Source: Bimastos eiseni (taxonomy: Eukaryota; Annelida; Clitellata; Crassiclitellata; Lumbricidae). Taken from it: 64,000 nt of DNA. Under the pieces are notes generated by a model. That model was not told the DNA's origin and ran no database searches. It saw only the letters and a list, made by a program, of their open reading frames with translations. Of the stretch, positions 37,570-48,289 are shown piece by piece (positions within the stretch are counted from its first letter, which is position 1; every line of letters starts with the position of its first letter). The stretch covers positions 1,049,857 to 1,113,856 of the forward strand of contig OY365817.1 in assembly GCA_959347315.1 (NCBI GenBank), in the 5' to 3' direction. A program made the translations under genes and the position numbers.

Positions 37570-37770
37570 TATATATATCTTGCAGAATAACCGTTCAGAG
37601 GCGCTCTCAGCACGGTAACCCCGGGTAAAGGAAACACCTATTATTCGAAGCACCTCTAAAGAAACATCTTTGAAGAGTGAGAGGCTGATTGAGAGAAGCC
37701 AGATAGTAGTTTAGCCCTTAGTGATGGAGGAAGATCATTAAATGCGTGATTGCACTCAAAAGCACATATT
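37570..37770 (-). mobile_element. LINE 3' end fragment
   Basis: TTCAGAGGCGCTCTCAGCAC is the reversed inner tail seen in the other minus copies. The GCGCTATA terminus itself is replaced by a TA run. Confidence 0.55.
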
Positions 37771-37867
37771 GTCAAAATGTCAAAATGACAGCCCAAACCA
37801 ATTGAAAATTAGGTATACAGTGAATTTGTTTTGAGCAATTAGATCAAATGAAAGAGGACTACTACTA

Positions 37868-38335
37868 CTACTCGATATGGATGAAACGAAACTTGGCTCT
37901 GAACTCAGTTCGGCCCGACTTCTGTAGTACTCGGCATAAACTCAGACTCAGACAAGCAACGGGTCTGAGTTTTAATCGTTCCGATATTCTGTTTTGTAAG
38001 CAAAAATCAGATTTTTTAATTTACAAAATGACCATCTACCTAACTAACAACACAAATAATGTTATTTTTGTTTACACAATGACAATCTACCTAACTAAGA
38101 TCAAAAATACTGCTACTATTAGTACTTACTAATTTCAACTTCTTTAAGTGCAAACTAAGACAGAACTAAAACAGGAAGTTATGCAAACTGCTGAAGATCA
38201 AGAGAGTGAAATACTTCTTAAATATTCGAAACTCTTACATGGCAAAATTCAACTCGTAAAACTTGGTAATTATACTATGAAAGAAACTCAAACTCGGTTC
38301 ATCCCTACTACTCGATTGGTCAGGTGTTTCAGTCT
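37868..38335. mobile_element. MITE-like element with TAGGGATGAA ends
   Basis: Near the left end GATATGGATGAAACGAAACT faces, on the right, the inverse of ACTCGGTTCATCCCTACTAC. The interior (GGTCTGAGTTTTAATCGTTC, TCAGATTTTTTAATTTACAA) is repeated at 51172-51415. Confidence 0.5.
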
Positions 38336-38689
38336 CGTTTTTACATCCAGTTAATTTCAGGGGTGTACTGGTAGGAGGCACTGTGAGATAGCATCCAAGA
38401 GACTGCACATCTGGGTGTAGAGGTTAAGCACACCAGAAACTAATCTCACAATTGCTCTGTTATGCTCCATCCATGACCACTTTTTGTTCGTTGCTTCCAG
38501 TACAACCAGAAGATGACTTTAACACCGTAAACAGTGATGTTGGGATGCAGCAGGTTAACCCAGAAGGAACCAAAGTCACCCTTGCATCATACAATAAATG
38601 TATAATGTTGACAAATGAGTGGCTTGTGTAAGAGCTACTGGACTATCTGTCTCTCTCTGTGTCTCTATCTGTGTAACTTGCCCACAATG

Positions 38690-39140
38690 CATTGGTGAGC
38701 GTTCGTAACCATCATCGTCGTCGTCGTCATCATCATCATAATCAGTTCCTGATGACAGCCATTTTGTGGTGATGGGAACAATAAATGATCTCCATTGTCG
38801 TCGCTCATTTGTCAAGTCCATTGCTCCCCTTTGTACTAATCCATGTAATGCTATGTTGTCAGTTATGTAGTCTATCCGTCATAGTCTTAGACTGCCTTTC
38901 TTTCTTTATCCTTCTAATCACCCATGTTGTGCATTGTGTCCTATTAGTTCAACTGACATTCTATACACATGTCCAGACCATTCCCAGTCTTCATTGAAAG
39001 GCTTTGTGTAGTAGAGTTATTTGGATACCTAATTTCTGTCTTTTTGGTTCCACTGTTATTGCCTAACCCATAACTTGCCCAACCTGTACTGGTGATCATT
39101 TTCGGAAGGATGAAAGACTGAGTTGGCAATTGTGGCAAGT
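38690..39140 (-). pseudogene. LINE ORF2 C-terminal fragment ending in (GAC/GAT)n
   Basis: On the minus strand broken frames show WTCV-like and IRRIKKERQSKT-like stretches, then MDLTNERRQWRSFIVPITTK followed directly by a GAT/GAC tract at 38711-38742. This resembles LINE endings where a D..RW...I block closes the ORF. Related to 24480 and 25430. Confidence 0.6.
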
Positions 39141-39164
39141 CGCGAGTGTATTTGTTATGAACGG

Positions 39165-40110
39165 ATGAACGATGGTTTTTGTTATGAACGATTGTGTTTG
39201 TTATGAACGATTGTGTTTGTCATGAACGGATGAACGATGGTTTTTGTTATGAACGCTTGTATTTGTTATGAAATTATGAACGATGGCTTTTTTTATGAAC
39301 GATTGTGTTTGTTATGAAAGGTTAAATGATGGCTTTTGTTATGAACGATTGTGCTTGTTATGAAAGGATAAACGATGGTTTTTGTTATGAACGATTGTGT
39401 TTGTTATGAACGCTTGTGTTTGTTATGAAATTATGAACGATGGCTTTTGTTATGAACGATCGTGTTTGTTATGAAATGATAAATGATGGTTTTTGTTATG
39501 AATGATTGTGTTTGTTATGAAATTATGAACGATTGCTTTCGTTCTGAACGATTGTGTTTGTTATGAAATTATGAACGATGCCTTTTGTTATGAACGCTTG
39601 TGTTTGTTATGAAATTATGAACGATGTCTTTTGTTATGAACGCTTGTGTTTGTTATGAAATTATGAACGATGGCTTTTGTTATGAACGATTGTGTTTGTT
39701 ATGAAATTATGAATGATGGCTTTTGTTATGAACGATTGTGTTTGTTATGAAATTATGAAAGATGGCTTTTGTTATGAACGATTGTGCTTGTTATGAAAGG
39801 ATAAATGATGGCTTTTGTTATGAACGATTGTGTTTGTTATGAAATTATGAATGATGGCTTTTGTTATGAACGATTGTGTTTGTTATGAAATTATGAATGA
39901 TGGCTTTTGTTATGAACGATTGTGCTTGTTATGAAAGGATAAATGATGGTTTTTGTTATGAATGATTGTGTTTGTTATGAAATTATGAACGATTGTGTTT
40001 GTTATGAAAGGATGAATGATGGCTTTTGTTATGAACGATTGTGTTTGTTCTGAATGACTGTGTTTGTTATGAACTATTGTTTTTTTATGAACGATTGTGT
40101 TTGTTATGAA
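39165..40110. repeat. TTATGAACGATTGTGTTTG minisatellite abutting exon 2
   Basis: About 945 bp of 19-20-bp half-units, alternating GTTATGAAATTATGAACGA, TGGCTTTTGTTATGAACGA and TTGTGTTTG forms. The last half-unit runs straight into the acceptor of exon 2: GTTATGAA is followed by CACAG instead of CGATTG. The + strand is T-rich and lacks AG dinucleotides for most of each unit. Confidence 0.95.
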
Positions 40111-40115
40111 CACAG

Positions 40116-40249
40116 GCCCGTCTGCCGGCCTATCAGGGTGAAGTGCGTCCGGAGGACATGCCAGAGTCTTGCGAGGGACTGGAGACCCTTGTCTGGCAAC
40201 CGGATGCAATCATGGATGGAGATCTGCTCATGTACCTAAGGGCAGCCAG
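40116..40249 (+). CDS. RERE: RERE-like exon 2 (ELM2)
   Basis: The acceptor is GTTATGAACACAG and the donor GTGAGTCC. Translation starts ARLPAYQGEV, continues EGLETLVWQPDAIMDG and ends [10 protein letters not shown] with the last arginine split over the junction (phase 2). The [10 protein letters not shown] block is one of the most conserved parts of ELM2 in the family; vertebrate RERE has [20 protein letters not shown]. The middle PEDMPESCEG part is not conserved. The acceptor lies inside the final unit of the long minisatellite, and its polypyrimidine tract is formed by the T-rich repeat. In the family ELM2 works with SANT to recruit histone deacetylases. Confidence 0.95.
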
Positions 40250-40625
40250 GTGAGTCCTCTGTTGTTGACCCTGCAATCAGATTGGAGATGGCAGCTAACA
40301 ATGTTCAGTATCAGCTCTACATTGAGTCCAGGGGGTTCGGGGCCCACCAACTGAGTCAGTGACTCCCAGGTAGTCCCCCAATTTTAGTTCCAGACATCCA
40401 ACTGATCCCCTTTGTCAGGATCCTTGGATCGACCGTGGCCCCTCTCTTCTGGATAAGTCTAGAGCCGCCACTGTCAATGTTTCGGTCCAATTGACCTATG
40501 TGCTGCAAGGAATCATTGTGGTTGAATACTGAAAACTGATTCTATTACTAGATTGTGTTTAGACACCTGTTAACCATTCTGTTTATACATTATTAGAGCA
40601 TAATGACAATATTAAAATCAAATAA

Positions 40626-40840
40626 AGGGCACGGTGGCACAATGGGATGGTCGGTGCCTTGCGTTCGGAGGGTCGCAGGTTTGAACCCAGCTCGAGTCAC
40701 TGCGAAGCAACCTTGGACAAGTTGCACAACCCATAACTGTGAGGAAGGCAACGGGAAACCACCTCACTCATCTCATCCCCGGGTGTTGTAAAGCCAATGG
40801 ACTGCCTTCGGACAGAGCACTCGTCATCATCAAAGTAAAA
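40626..40840 (+). mobile_element. tRNA-derived SINE (family 1)
   Basis: A GGCACGGTGGCACAATGGGA head with A box, and GTCGCAGGTTTGAACCC with B box, give Pol III promoter spacing. The body contains GAAGGCAACGGGAAACC and GTAAAGCCAATGGACTGCC. A second copy at 46349-46580 has the same order. It is inserted in intron 2 in the sense orientation. Confidence 0.85.
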
Positions 40841-40904
40841 TACGTGAATATCGAGTTAACTCGCTACATATCATGGCGCTGGTATTATCCTGGATTTATT
40901 TTAA

Positions 40905-41010
40905 TGTATTGCAATTGCATATTTATATAGCTCTCTTCAAGTGAACCAATTCAGAGGTGCACCAATGGCATAGGTAGAAATCACCTCGGAGGACTGCATC
41001 GGAGTCTCGT
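40905..41010 (-). mobile_element. LINE 3' tail remnant
   Basis: TATTTATATAGCTCTCTTCAA then CAGAGGTGCACC, a decayed inverse of the GCGCTATATAAAT tail. Confidence 0.5.
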
Positions 41011-41324
41011 ATCCCTTTTTCTACCGGACTGCGCTCCACGATGTTCGGGGTTTAGTTGACTTTGCCGTTGCCTCATTTCACCTGTATATATCTTCGTTTA
41101 ACGACAATCAGTTACACCAGTGCTATTCGCGCTTAGATCTAGTTTGGCTATTGCTTTTAAATTTCTAGAGAAGCCTAGGAATAGACTTGTTCATTGGTCG
41201 GTATGTCCGTGCCTCCGCATCCAGTGTTGATTGACTTTAAGCTGTCCGTTACGACATTTAAGGGCTCTGCACGACTCTCGTCGAGGCTCATGTCATGCGT
41301 CGTCTTCTGTCGTCGCTCGAATTC

Positions 41325-41360
41325 GACACGACTTACGTCATCGCGACTTACGTCGACACT
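41325..41360. promoter_or_regulatory. Paired CRE-like sites in intron 2
   Basis: CGACTTACGTCATCG and CGACTTACGTCGACA are direct repeats 15 bp apart, each with TTACGTC(A/G), the ATF/CREB-type core. The surroundings are CpG-rich (41270-41360). Confidence 0.3.
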
Positions 41361-41429
41361 TTTCACCAATCCATCGGCTGTTTTTGATTCTACGTGGTAT
41401 AGTGTTGTAGTTTCAGTCATTGGCTTGGC

Positions 41430-41520
41430 TGTGATAACAGAGGTCATTTGTGTCGCCCTCCTCCATCATCCTGGCTTTGGACTGGCACTGTTAAAGTGCA
41501 GGCAGTGGAGGAGTTAGTAC
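41430..41520 (+). repeat. D85 repeat, copy 5
   Basis: GTGATAACAGAGGTCATTTG, GTCGCCCTCCTCC, ATCCTGGCTTTGGACTGGCA and AAGTGCAGGCAGTGGAGGAG: the full motif order. Confidence 0.85.
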
Positions 41521-41547
41521 TTTGCCAACTGTAGTAGCTATAGTTTA

Positions 41548-41645
41548 GCGACACTGTGTGATAACAGATATCATTAGCGTCGCCCTCTTCCTTCATCCTG
41601 GCTTGGGACTGACACTGCCAGAGTGCAGGCAATGGCGGAGTCTTC
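41548..41645 (+). repeat. D85 repeat, copy 6
   Basis: Follows copy 5 by about 118 bp, same orientation. ACACTGTGTGATAACAG, then CATTAGCGTCGCCCTCTTCC, CTTGGGACTGACACTGCC and AGAGTGCAGGCAATGGCGGAG. Confidence 0.85.
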
Positions 41646-41649
41646 GACA

Positions 41650-42600
41650 GAGTGTTCTGCAGCGGCGGCTTTATATAGAGAATACAACTTGTCCAAGATC
41701 AGGCAGCTTCTTTTTGCCCTCTTGTATTTCACTTGGCTTGCATAAAGTTTGTCACGTTTGGTACGACTTCTTTCAACTCTGTTTCAGGTAAGTTCCCGTC
41801 GACCTACGGAGCTGAAATTTTGCACAAATGTCAGGCCTGCATGTCAATGCAATGTTTCAAAGTTTTAAGGACAAAACTCAAGAATTGACAAAAAATTGAC
41901 AAAAATACAAATAATTAAATATCGTTTAACCACTCGAACGAGTCCTCCTTGACGAGCTCCACTCCGGCAAGTTTACATCATCAATGATATGTAATCAAAA
42001 TCTCTTAACGAAATGGAATAATTGCGCCATCTACCGGATAGAAGAGGGTCCCGAAAAATCCATGTTTTTACTTGTTGTTTGTTTATTTCTGCTGTATGTA
42101 GTCTCACGTTTTGACCCCATTTAGCAAACCTCTGCAAATCTTGTTTGTTTCATATGAAATCAGTTCAACTCTAGATCTGCTTTTGTCAGGGTCATGTAGC
42201 ACCAATACACCTTCTCTTGCGTTGGCTCTTGCCTTGATTATGCCAACTATGTCATCGCAGGTATCTTTGAGCTTTAACTGAACATGCTTGGAAATGCATT
42301 GGTGTGTGTAGTGCTGCATACTTCTGCTTATACACTCTGAACCCTGATAACATGACATGAAAGGCTGTTCACGTCCATGGCCAAGACTGCAGGTGTCACC
42401 ATAGCATAGGGAGTCCTATGTAACTTAAACAAACTCAAAGAGTATAGAGCGTCGGAAAAGTGATCAACTGATGATGACGAGACACAGCTTAGAAATTGTA
42501 ACTTGTACGTACCAATATCATCGTGTGGCTTCCAAGAATGTTGCTATTGACCGCACCTCACATTTCTGCAATGTGAAGCTAACTCGTATGGTCAAATGCA
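41650..42600. other. Intron 2, unique
   Basis: No exon, SINE or tandem repeat seen. Confidence 0.45.
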
Positions 42601-42612
42601 TTGTTTTGCTGG

Positions 42613-42636
42613 AAGTGACGTAATCGTCGACGTCAT
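42613..42636. promoter_or_regulatory. CRE-like pair next to exon 3
   Basis: TGACGTAA at 42616-42623 and CGACGTCA at 42628-42635, spaced 4 bp apart and about 25-45 bp upstream of the exon 3 acceptor. Function not shown. Confidence 0.3.
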
Positions 42637-42660
42637 CGGGTGCTGTTGTTGTTGCTGCAG

Positions 42661-42760
42661 GAGCATGGCGGCGTTTGTGGGATGGTGCGACGGAGGATCG
42701 ACTGACGATGGATGCGCTGCGGCGTCAATGGATGAAACGACTATCAACTCTCTTCACATG
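42661..42760 (+). CDS. RERE: RERE-like exon 3 (ELM2 C-terminal part)
   Basis: The acceptor is GTTGTTGCTGCAG and the donor GTACGTCG. The first G completes the arginine of exon 2, giving AAR|SMAAF. The 33 codons that follow include [31 protein letters not shown] and HM. Vertebrate RERE has SMAAFAGMCDGGSTEDGC and AASRDDTTLNAL at this place, so identity is very high. It ends in phase 0, matching the next exon. Confidence 0.97.
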
Positions 42761-42877
42761 GTACGTCGTATGGTCCTCCCTCTAGCCCTGCTATAGACAC
42801 CTCTGGCACCATATGAACTCCATGAATGTGTGGTTACTTTGATCCTTATATTCCTCCATACATACTTACACTTGCGT

Positions 42878-42967
42878 GCACGCACACACAGGCACACACA
42901 GACACACAAATGCACAAACATACAATTAGAAAGACACACAGACACAGACAGGCACACATACAAGCAA

Positions 42968-43000
<33 letters not shown>
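42878..43000. repeat. CA-rich tract and (TA)n in intron 3
   Basis: GCACACACAGACACA-type repeat followed by (TA)n at 42971-43000. Confidence 0.85.
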
Positions 43001-43003
<3 letters not shown>

Positions 43004-43774
43004 TTTGGTATGGTTACTTATGTGCATGTCAGGGTGAGTTTACATTTGTAGTGAATTTTGTAGTGAAGTTTGCGAATGCACGAGTGTTTACATCGTAATT
43101 CTAGTATTCCAACTGTTGTGTTTCTTCAATATACCTTTATGCATCCATGCACGCACACAAACACATACACACACAAACACACATATACATACTTTGGTAT
43201 GCATGTTAATATGTGAATTGTAATTGTAATGGAACATTTTTAGACAAATGTGCATATATACGCTTATGTGATGTGTTCACATTGTAATCCTGTATACTTG
43301 CAATGTTCTGTTTGTTACAGTCCAGTTTGCAGGGCCATAAGAATGCTTGCACGGAGACTATTTATTTTCCATAAGTGCCAAATTTGGACGGTCATTGGTG
43401 TCTGTCCAGTAAATATGTATAGACATCGTCTATGCTATTTGGCCACACTCTGTGTTAGTTGCTTCCACGTCAGCCAACTCTGGCCATGCATCCCAGAACA
43501 GCTGGTCTGTTTATGCAGCGGCTGAGAGCAGCTGATTGATTGCTTGGCGGCTGGGTGGTCACCGTTACGTTCTGTAGTGATTACGAGTACATTTGTAATT
43601 TGGAGGAGCGTTAGCGGCCGTCATGTTCAGTTGTTTAATTGGGGAGTTAATCGAGCGATGTGTGTGTGTGTTTGTGTGTGAGTAGCAAAGAATTGATATG
43701 GAGACTTTTTGGAACCTCAAGGAAGCACTACTTGGTAGACATTGCTTGAAGGACTTGCCAAAAGTCCACTTGTG

Positions 43775-43995
43775 TTGACCTTGTGTTTAAGTTTATGCTG
43801 GCCTTATGTTGATATTTAGTTTGGACTAATGTTGCTGTTTCTGATAGGCTTGACGTTGATGTTCGTATTGGCCTAATGTTGCTATTAAATATTTTGTCAT
43901 TGGCTAATGTTGACATTTGTGTTTTGTCTAATATTGATATATTTTATGATTGGCTAACACTGATGTTTGTGTTAACCTATGTTGACTTGAGATAT
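43775..43995. repeat. GGCTAATGTTGATGTTTGTGTT minisatellite next to exon 4
   Basis: About eight diverged 22-32-bp units, each with (G)GCTAATGTTGA and a TTTGTGTT-like part. The array stops roughly 10-20 bp before the exon 4 acceptor. Confidence 0.75.
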
Positions 43996-44006
43996 TTGCT
44001 TTGTAG

Positions 44007-44105
44007 TTGCATCAACATGTGTATGACACAGGGAAGGCGCTGCAGGCGCTGGTCAAGATCATCAATCCAAAGAGTGTTGACAAGCGTTGGTCAGATGACG
44101 ATGCG
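44007..44105 (+). CDS. RERE: RERE-like exon 4 (end of ELM2, start of SANT)
   Basis: The acceptor is GATATTTGCTTTGTAG and the donor GTAAGAGG; phase 0 at both ends, 33 codons. It reads LHQHVYDTGKALQALVK, then PKSVDKRWSDDDA. The family has [22 protein letters not shown] and then EKCWTEDE at this point. The W-(S/T)-(E/D)-D residues open the SANT domain, the Myb-like fold that packs against the deacetylase partner. Confidence 0.97.
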
Positions 44106-44805
44106 GTAAGAGGCGTTCATCTTCTTCTTACGTTACGTATTTTGTGTGATTGTAAGGTGTCGTGGTTGCATTCGTTACATGCTTTACATAGTAATGATGG
44201 ATCAATAGTTCAATCCTTCCCAACGTCTCTGAACTTACAAACATACCAAACTTCTTTTCTCCATTTTACATAACCCCAAGCATGTCTTCACCAACTCCTA
44301 CCTCCACTCCGTCCCCACTCCATTCACCAATGAAGACAGAGAGCACTCAACCATGTCCTCCCACCCAAAGACCACTTTCAATTTATCTCCAGATCATTAT
44401 AAAAAAATCATTAACTGGTTTGTTATTTATTCTAGCTATTGTTATTGTTCAATGTCTCTCGTGTGAGCATTTCCGTGTTATTGTCAGATTGTCTTATTTC
44501 TTAAAAAAAACGATTATTATCATCATCAATGTTATCACTCGATTATGTCTGTTGGGCTTCATCGGATCAGTTAATTTTCGATTCAAGTGGAGCCCTAGTG
44601 AGAAATTCCATACGGCACGGCTATTTTTATACTTCTTCTTCGTGCCGACTAAAGTTTTTACTCACATATACTGGTCGATAGGTAAAATGAAACAGAACGT
44701 CCAGACAATTTCTTGTATTTTTTTATGATGCCTAGCTGCTGGGGAGTGACTGACTTCTCGTAGCATACAATTATCTTTTTATTATTTAAATTAATTAAAA
44801 TTAAT
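44106..44805. other. Intron 4, unique part
   Basis: A 148-codon frame (44282-44728, +) has poly-basic and hydrophobic low-complexity content and no recognised domain. I take it as intronic. Confidence 0.45.
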
Positions 44806-44807
44806 GA

Positions 44808-45112
44808 AATCATTCATTCATTCATTCATTTTGAAAATTTATTTAGTGCCCCTTCAAAAATACCTACTCAGAGGCGCTGTCAGCCAGGCTGCGGCCAAAC
44901 AAAAGCGACTTGAGTATACGATAGAAGGCTGGCAGATTGTTTCTAGGCAGCATGCGAAGTGCTAGCGGAGGTCCATTCCAAATGGAGGGGCCCACAACCG
45001 AGAAGGCTCGGTGTTGCTTAATCAATTCAAATATTAAATTGAAATATTTAGGCATCCCTGGATTTTTTTTCCGTAGCACTCGTTCGCAACCCGCTATTTG
45101 GGAAACACTGGT
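44808..45112 (-). mobile_element. LINE 3' end (C-terminal codons plus tail)
   Basis: The minus frame has RAFSVVGPSIWNG, LPAFYRILKSLLFGR and then the tail (inverse of GAAGGGGCACTAAATAAAT) ending in ATGAATGAATGA repeats. Close relative of 10550-11170. Confidence 0.8.
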
Positions 45113-45313
45113 CTAACACCTAAGATCAGAGGGTAGGCATGGACAAATCTGTGAGTAAAGGACTTGCTCTAGGTCCTCACACAGTAACCATCTCAGAGAG
45201 ATTGCAACTATACTTTGTAATCAAAAGTGACCCAGAGACTGGATAAAATCTCTTGGACACATTTTGGTTTGAAGAGATAAACTTGAAGGAACGAAAACCG
45301 TTCTGTATTTTAG

Positions 45314-45394
45314 AAGAAATTTGTTCGCGGTCTGAAGCAACACGGAAAGAACTTCTTCAAGATAAGAAAGGAGCTTCTGCCAAACAAAGAAACG
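45314..45394 (+). CDS. RERE: RERE-like exon 5 (SANT core)
   Basis: The acceptor is TTCTGTATTTTAG and the donor GTGAGTTC; 27 codons in phase 0. It carries [15 protein letters not shown] and [12 protein letters not shown]. Vertebrate RERE has RFVKGLRQYGKNFF and [13 protein letters not shown], so this is the central helix of SANT. It is short, has no start codon, and a longer unrelated open frame overlaps it in another phase, so it is easy to miss; the protein match and both splice sites decide the frame. Confidence 0.97.
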
Positions 45395-45714
45395 GTGAGT
45401 TCAGACAGTCTGCTGCTTGTTTACTTATTGTGATGCTGATAGTAACTTCTGTAGCGCCAGTGTCTACTGCACAGGGCATCGACCGAAGGCACAAAAGAAC
45501 CAAGTCTGGTGAGTTATACCTAGACGATTTCTGCTCCCCATTGCCAATTCAGCTGTGACGATGAATACACCGACGGTATGTACACTGTCGGAGGGAAGAT
45601 GGTCTGGGAGAGGGTTGGCCATCTGCCCTCATATGCGGAGGCTAAGAAAGTTATGTTGCTTACATGCCATACCCATGGACTGCTACTTATTTATTAATTA
45701 AATTGTTAACACTG

Positions 45715-45960
45715 GTGAAGATGCTCTTAGATTTCAAAATACTTGAAAGCCAATGAGAGATAGTGAGTTTTGGCTAAGTTCTTGAAGAAAGTGAATTTGA
45801 GCAACGAAGAGAAAGTGGTAGTCGATTCCATTCCTTAGGAGCAGAGACATGGAATACACAAAAGCCCATAACTGTTCTGTATTGTGGCTACTTCTTCTTC
45901 TGCCTAGATGTTTATCTAACATTTATATAGCACCTTATCAAGATATATGTGCTAGCTTAA
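45715..45960 (-). mobile_element. LINE 3' end fragment
   Basis: On the minus strand AAGGAATGGAATCGACTACC, a TTCTTCAAGAACTTAGCC segment and a TTGAAATCTAAGAGC end. Related to 56445-56800, with GAGCAGAGACATGGAAT in common on the plus strand. Confidence 0.5.
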
Positions 45961-46348
45961 AAATGATGTTGGATGTCATAAAAAATAAAAAATATCTTGC
46001 ATCAGTTAGTAAAACATTGCACAGAAAGCTGAGATAGAGTCGCCAGTGGTGGGCCCACGCACAAGTGTGGAACCAACCAACGGCTTTCCATCGACAGCTG
46101 GCAGATGGCATTGAGAAGGAGATGTAATGAATGTCTTACTGACTGATGTTTTGGATGAGAACCAGGAGTCATTCTTTCGATATAAAGAGGATCAGTTTGT
46201 AAGCATCTACTACATCTCGGCTGATCAAAATGGGAAACGGCATCTCAGCCTTCTTTTGATGTTTGCTACTTAGCAGACAACCTTTCGACATCCATGTGGC
46301 TGCTCAATGATTAACCAAGTTATTTAGTGTTCACTGTTTATTCCAAGT

Positions 46349-46580
46349 GGTATGGTGGTCTCGGTTGGTGTAGCGATATGTTCAGGGCCTTGCAACTGAA
46401 GGGTTGCAGGCTCGAACCCACCTCAAGCCAATGCATAGCGATATGGACAAGTTAGTTGCTCACCCATAATTGTCTGCAAGGAAGGCAACGGGAAAACTCG
46501 TGACTAGTCTCATCCTCAGGTGGCGTAAAAGCCAATGGACCTGCCTTAGGGCAGAGAACTAACTCAACTTGATCTTCATA
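46349..46580 (+). mobile_element. tRNA-derived SINE (family 1), second copy
   Basis: Head with TGGTGTAGCGATATG and B-box-like GTTGCAGGCTCGAACCC. Body GGAAGGCAACGGGAAAACTC and GTAAAAGCCAATGGACCTGCC as in 40626-40840. The tail runs into ATAATAATAATT. Confidence 0.85.
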
Positions 46581-46599
46581 ATAATAATTTTCATTTAGT

Positions 46600-46745
46600 G
46601 TCAAACTGACAAACCACAGTATGATTTACAAGTGCAGTATGAAGGATGACAAGTTTATAACAAGGGTCAAATTTAATTGTCTGCATCCATGTAAGGCGCC
46701 CGTTACATTATATAATCTAGTTTAACCAACGCTGCCATTTAGCGA
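46600..46745 (-). mobile_element. SINE family 2 body fragment
   Basis: GTATGATTTACAAGTGCAGTATGAA, GGTCAAATTTAATTGTCTGC, ATGTAAGGCGCCCGTTACAT and AACCAACGCTGCC correspond to the 54500-54700 segment. Confidence 0.65.
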
Positions 46746-46794
46746 AAGAAAGGTTATGGAGAAAAATAATCACGATCATGATCATCATATGGCC

Positions 46795-46880
46795 TCGTGG
46801 TTCAGTTGCTGGATCATTGACGTCGATGTCACTCGTTCAAATCTCATTCAGACAGGGCAGGTCTATTCGAAGACCATTTT
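46795..46880 (+). mobile_element. tRNA-like SINE head (family 4)
   Basis: GGCCTCGTGGTTCAGTTGCTGG (A box) and ACTCGTTCAAATCTCATTC (B box) with tRNA-like spacing. The acceptor stem does not pair, so it is a retroposed fragment, not a tRNA gene. Confidence 0.55.
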
Positions 46881-46884
46881 TCCA

Positions 46885-47460
46885 GCTTAATAATAAATGA
46901 AATTCGATTCCTTCCTTCGATTCCATTCATTCCAATATTCTCTCTTCCATCCTCCACGCACTCCCATCTTCCTGTCTATTTTCTCTCCATTAATTCGCAT
47001 CATTCTCATTCTTTCCTTCTTTCATTATATCCGTCCTTCTTCGCTTGCGTCTTTCCTTCCTTCCTTCCGTACTAAGTTGACTCTGCACAGAATCGATGAG
47101 TCCCTTCCTATTTGTCTTCCACAATTCCCATTGCCTGCTTCGAATGGTCATTGGTAATTGCCTGCCACCCGCTTAAGTAGGGTGTGAATCTAGCTGCACA
47201 AGAAGCCGTCCTTCCGTGTGGCCGCCCCTTCTCCACTCTCCATTCTCCCTTCCACAACTCCTTGCGTGCCTCATACGATTTGCACGGGGCATTGGGGAAT
47301 TTTTTCCCGTCCATTCCCCCACTGAGCCAAGGTCTAAGATCACATAGGGAACCTCTTTTCCATGACACTTCTCTTCTAGACGGATCTCTGTCGGGCTTTT
47401 ATCCAATCTGATCTTTTGAGATTCTTTTAGATTAAATTGCTTGGTTTTCTTAAGTGAAGA
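46885..47460. other. Intron 5, pyrimidine-rich unique DNA
   Basis: TTCC/TCTT-rich to about 47080, then ordinary sequence. No exon seen. Confidence 0.4.
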
Positions 47461-47464
47461 ATGA

Positions 47465-47905
47465 TGTGATAAATAAAATTATTAAAAAAATAATAAATTA
47501 AATAAAATAATAAATTAAATAAAAGTGTAGTTATACCATTGAAAAAATCAATTTATATAGAAGAAAAAGGTATTTAGTAATGGTGACAGTGATTGTTTCA
47601 GTAATAGAAGTAGTGACATTAGTAGTAACAAAGATGGTTATCATCTCTGTTACTATTACTGTAACCATTACGGTTACAGTGACAGTAATGGTAATGACAA
47701 CATTAATGGTTTCAGTAAAAGTAATAGTAATGCTAGCAGTAACAGTAATCATAATGGAACCATTAAATCGTAATGGTTATAGTAATAGTAACATTAGTAG
47801 TAATGGTAACATTGACAGTTACAGTGAGAGTAATAATAATAATAGTAATGGTTGCTGTAACAGTAATTGTAACGGGACCATTGATAGTGATTATCAATAG
47901 TAACA
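47465..47905. repeat. AATAAA tract and AGTAACAGTAATGGT low-complexity repeat
   Basis: AATAAAATAATAAATT at 47470-47525, then 47580-47905 with AGTAATGGTAAC and AGTAACAGT units in irregular order. Confidence 0.8.
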
Positions 47906-47959
47906 GTATTAGTAATGCACATGGTGACAGCTGTAATGGCGATGGACTAGCAAAACAGG

Positions 47960-48175
47960 GCTCGAGTGTGGACCATCGCTACGCAGGCATTTATGTCGGT
48001 CTCTACGGAGGCAGCACCGCGTGAGAGACAGCCACCACCGCCGGGATCGGAGCCCGCCCGACGGGGCAGGCGCTCGCCCGTCCGACCGACCGACCAGACC
48101 GACCGTATTAATGCCATTTGCCGTCCGTTTCGACAGATTGGTTGGCGTCCGGCGGATATTCTGTGAATTGGCGAT
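47960..48175. promoter_or_regulatory. CpG-dense island in intron 5
   Basis: About 200 bp strongly enriched for CpG (CGGGATCGGAGCCCGCCCGA, then repeated CCGACCGACCGACC), contrasting with its flanks. Candidate regulatory or old repeat DNA. Confidence 0.3.
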
Positions 48176-48289
48176 CGACTGAGCACTGGGGTGAATGTCG
48201 TTGCCTATAGACTCCCTTGGCTTTCGGTCGATTGTGGGGAGGTGTTTGGAGGGGTCATTGGGGTTGATTCAGCACCCATGATAGCAGGC

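Noticed and set aside
44282..44728. 148-codon frame in intron 4
   Set aside because: Low-complexity serine/threonine start and hydrophobic end, no splice support, and the exon 4 to exon 5 phase works without it.
45253..45558. 101-codon open frame overlapping exon 5
   Set aside because: The SANT match ([15 protein letters not shown]) is in a different frame bounded by good splice sites; the long frame is a shadow.
46795..46880. Functional tRNA gene
   Set aside because: A and B boxes are present but the acceptor and anticodon stems do not pair, and SINE-like sequence follows.
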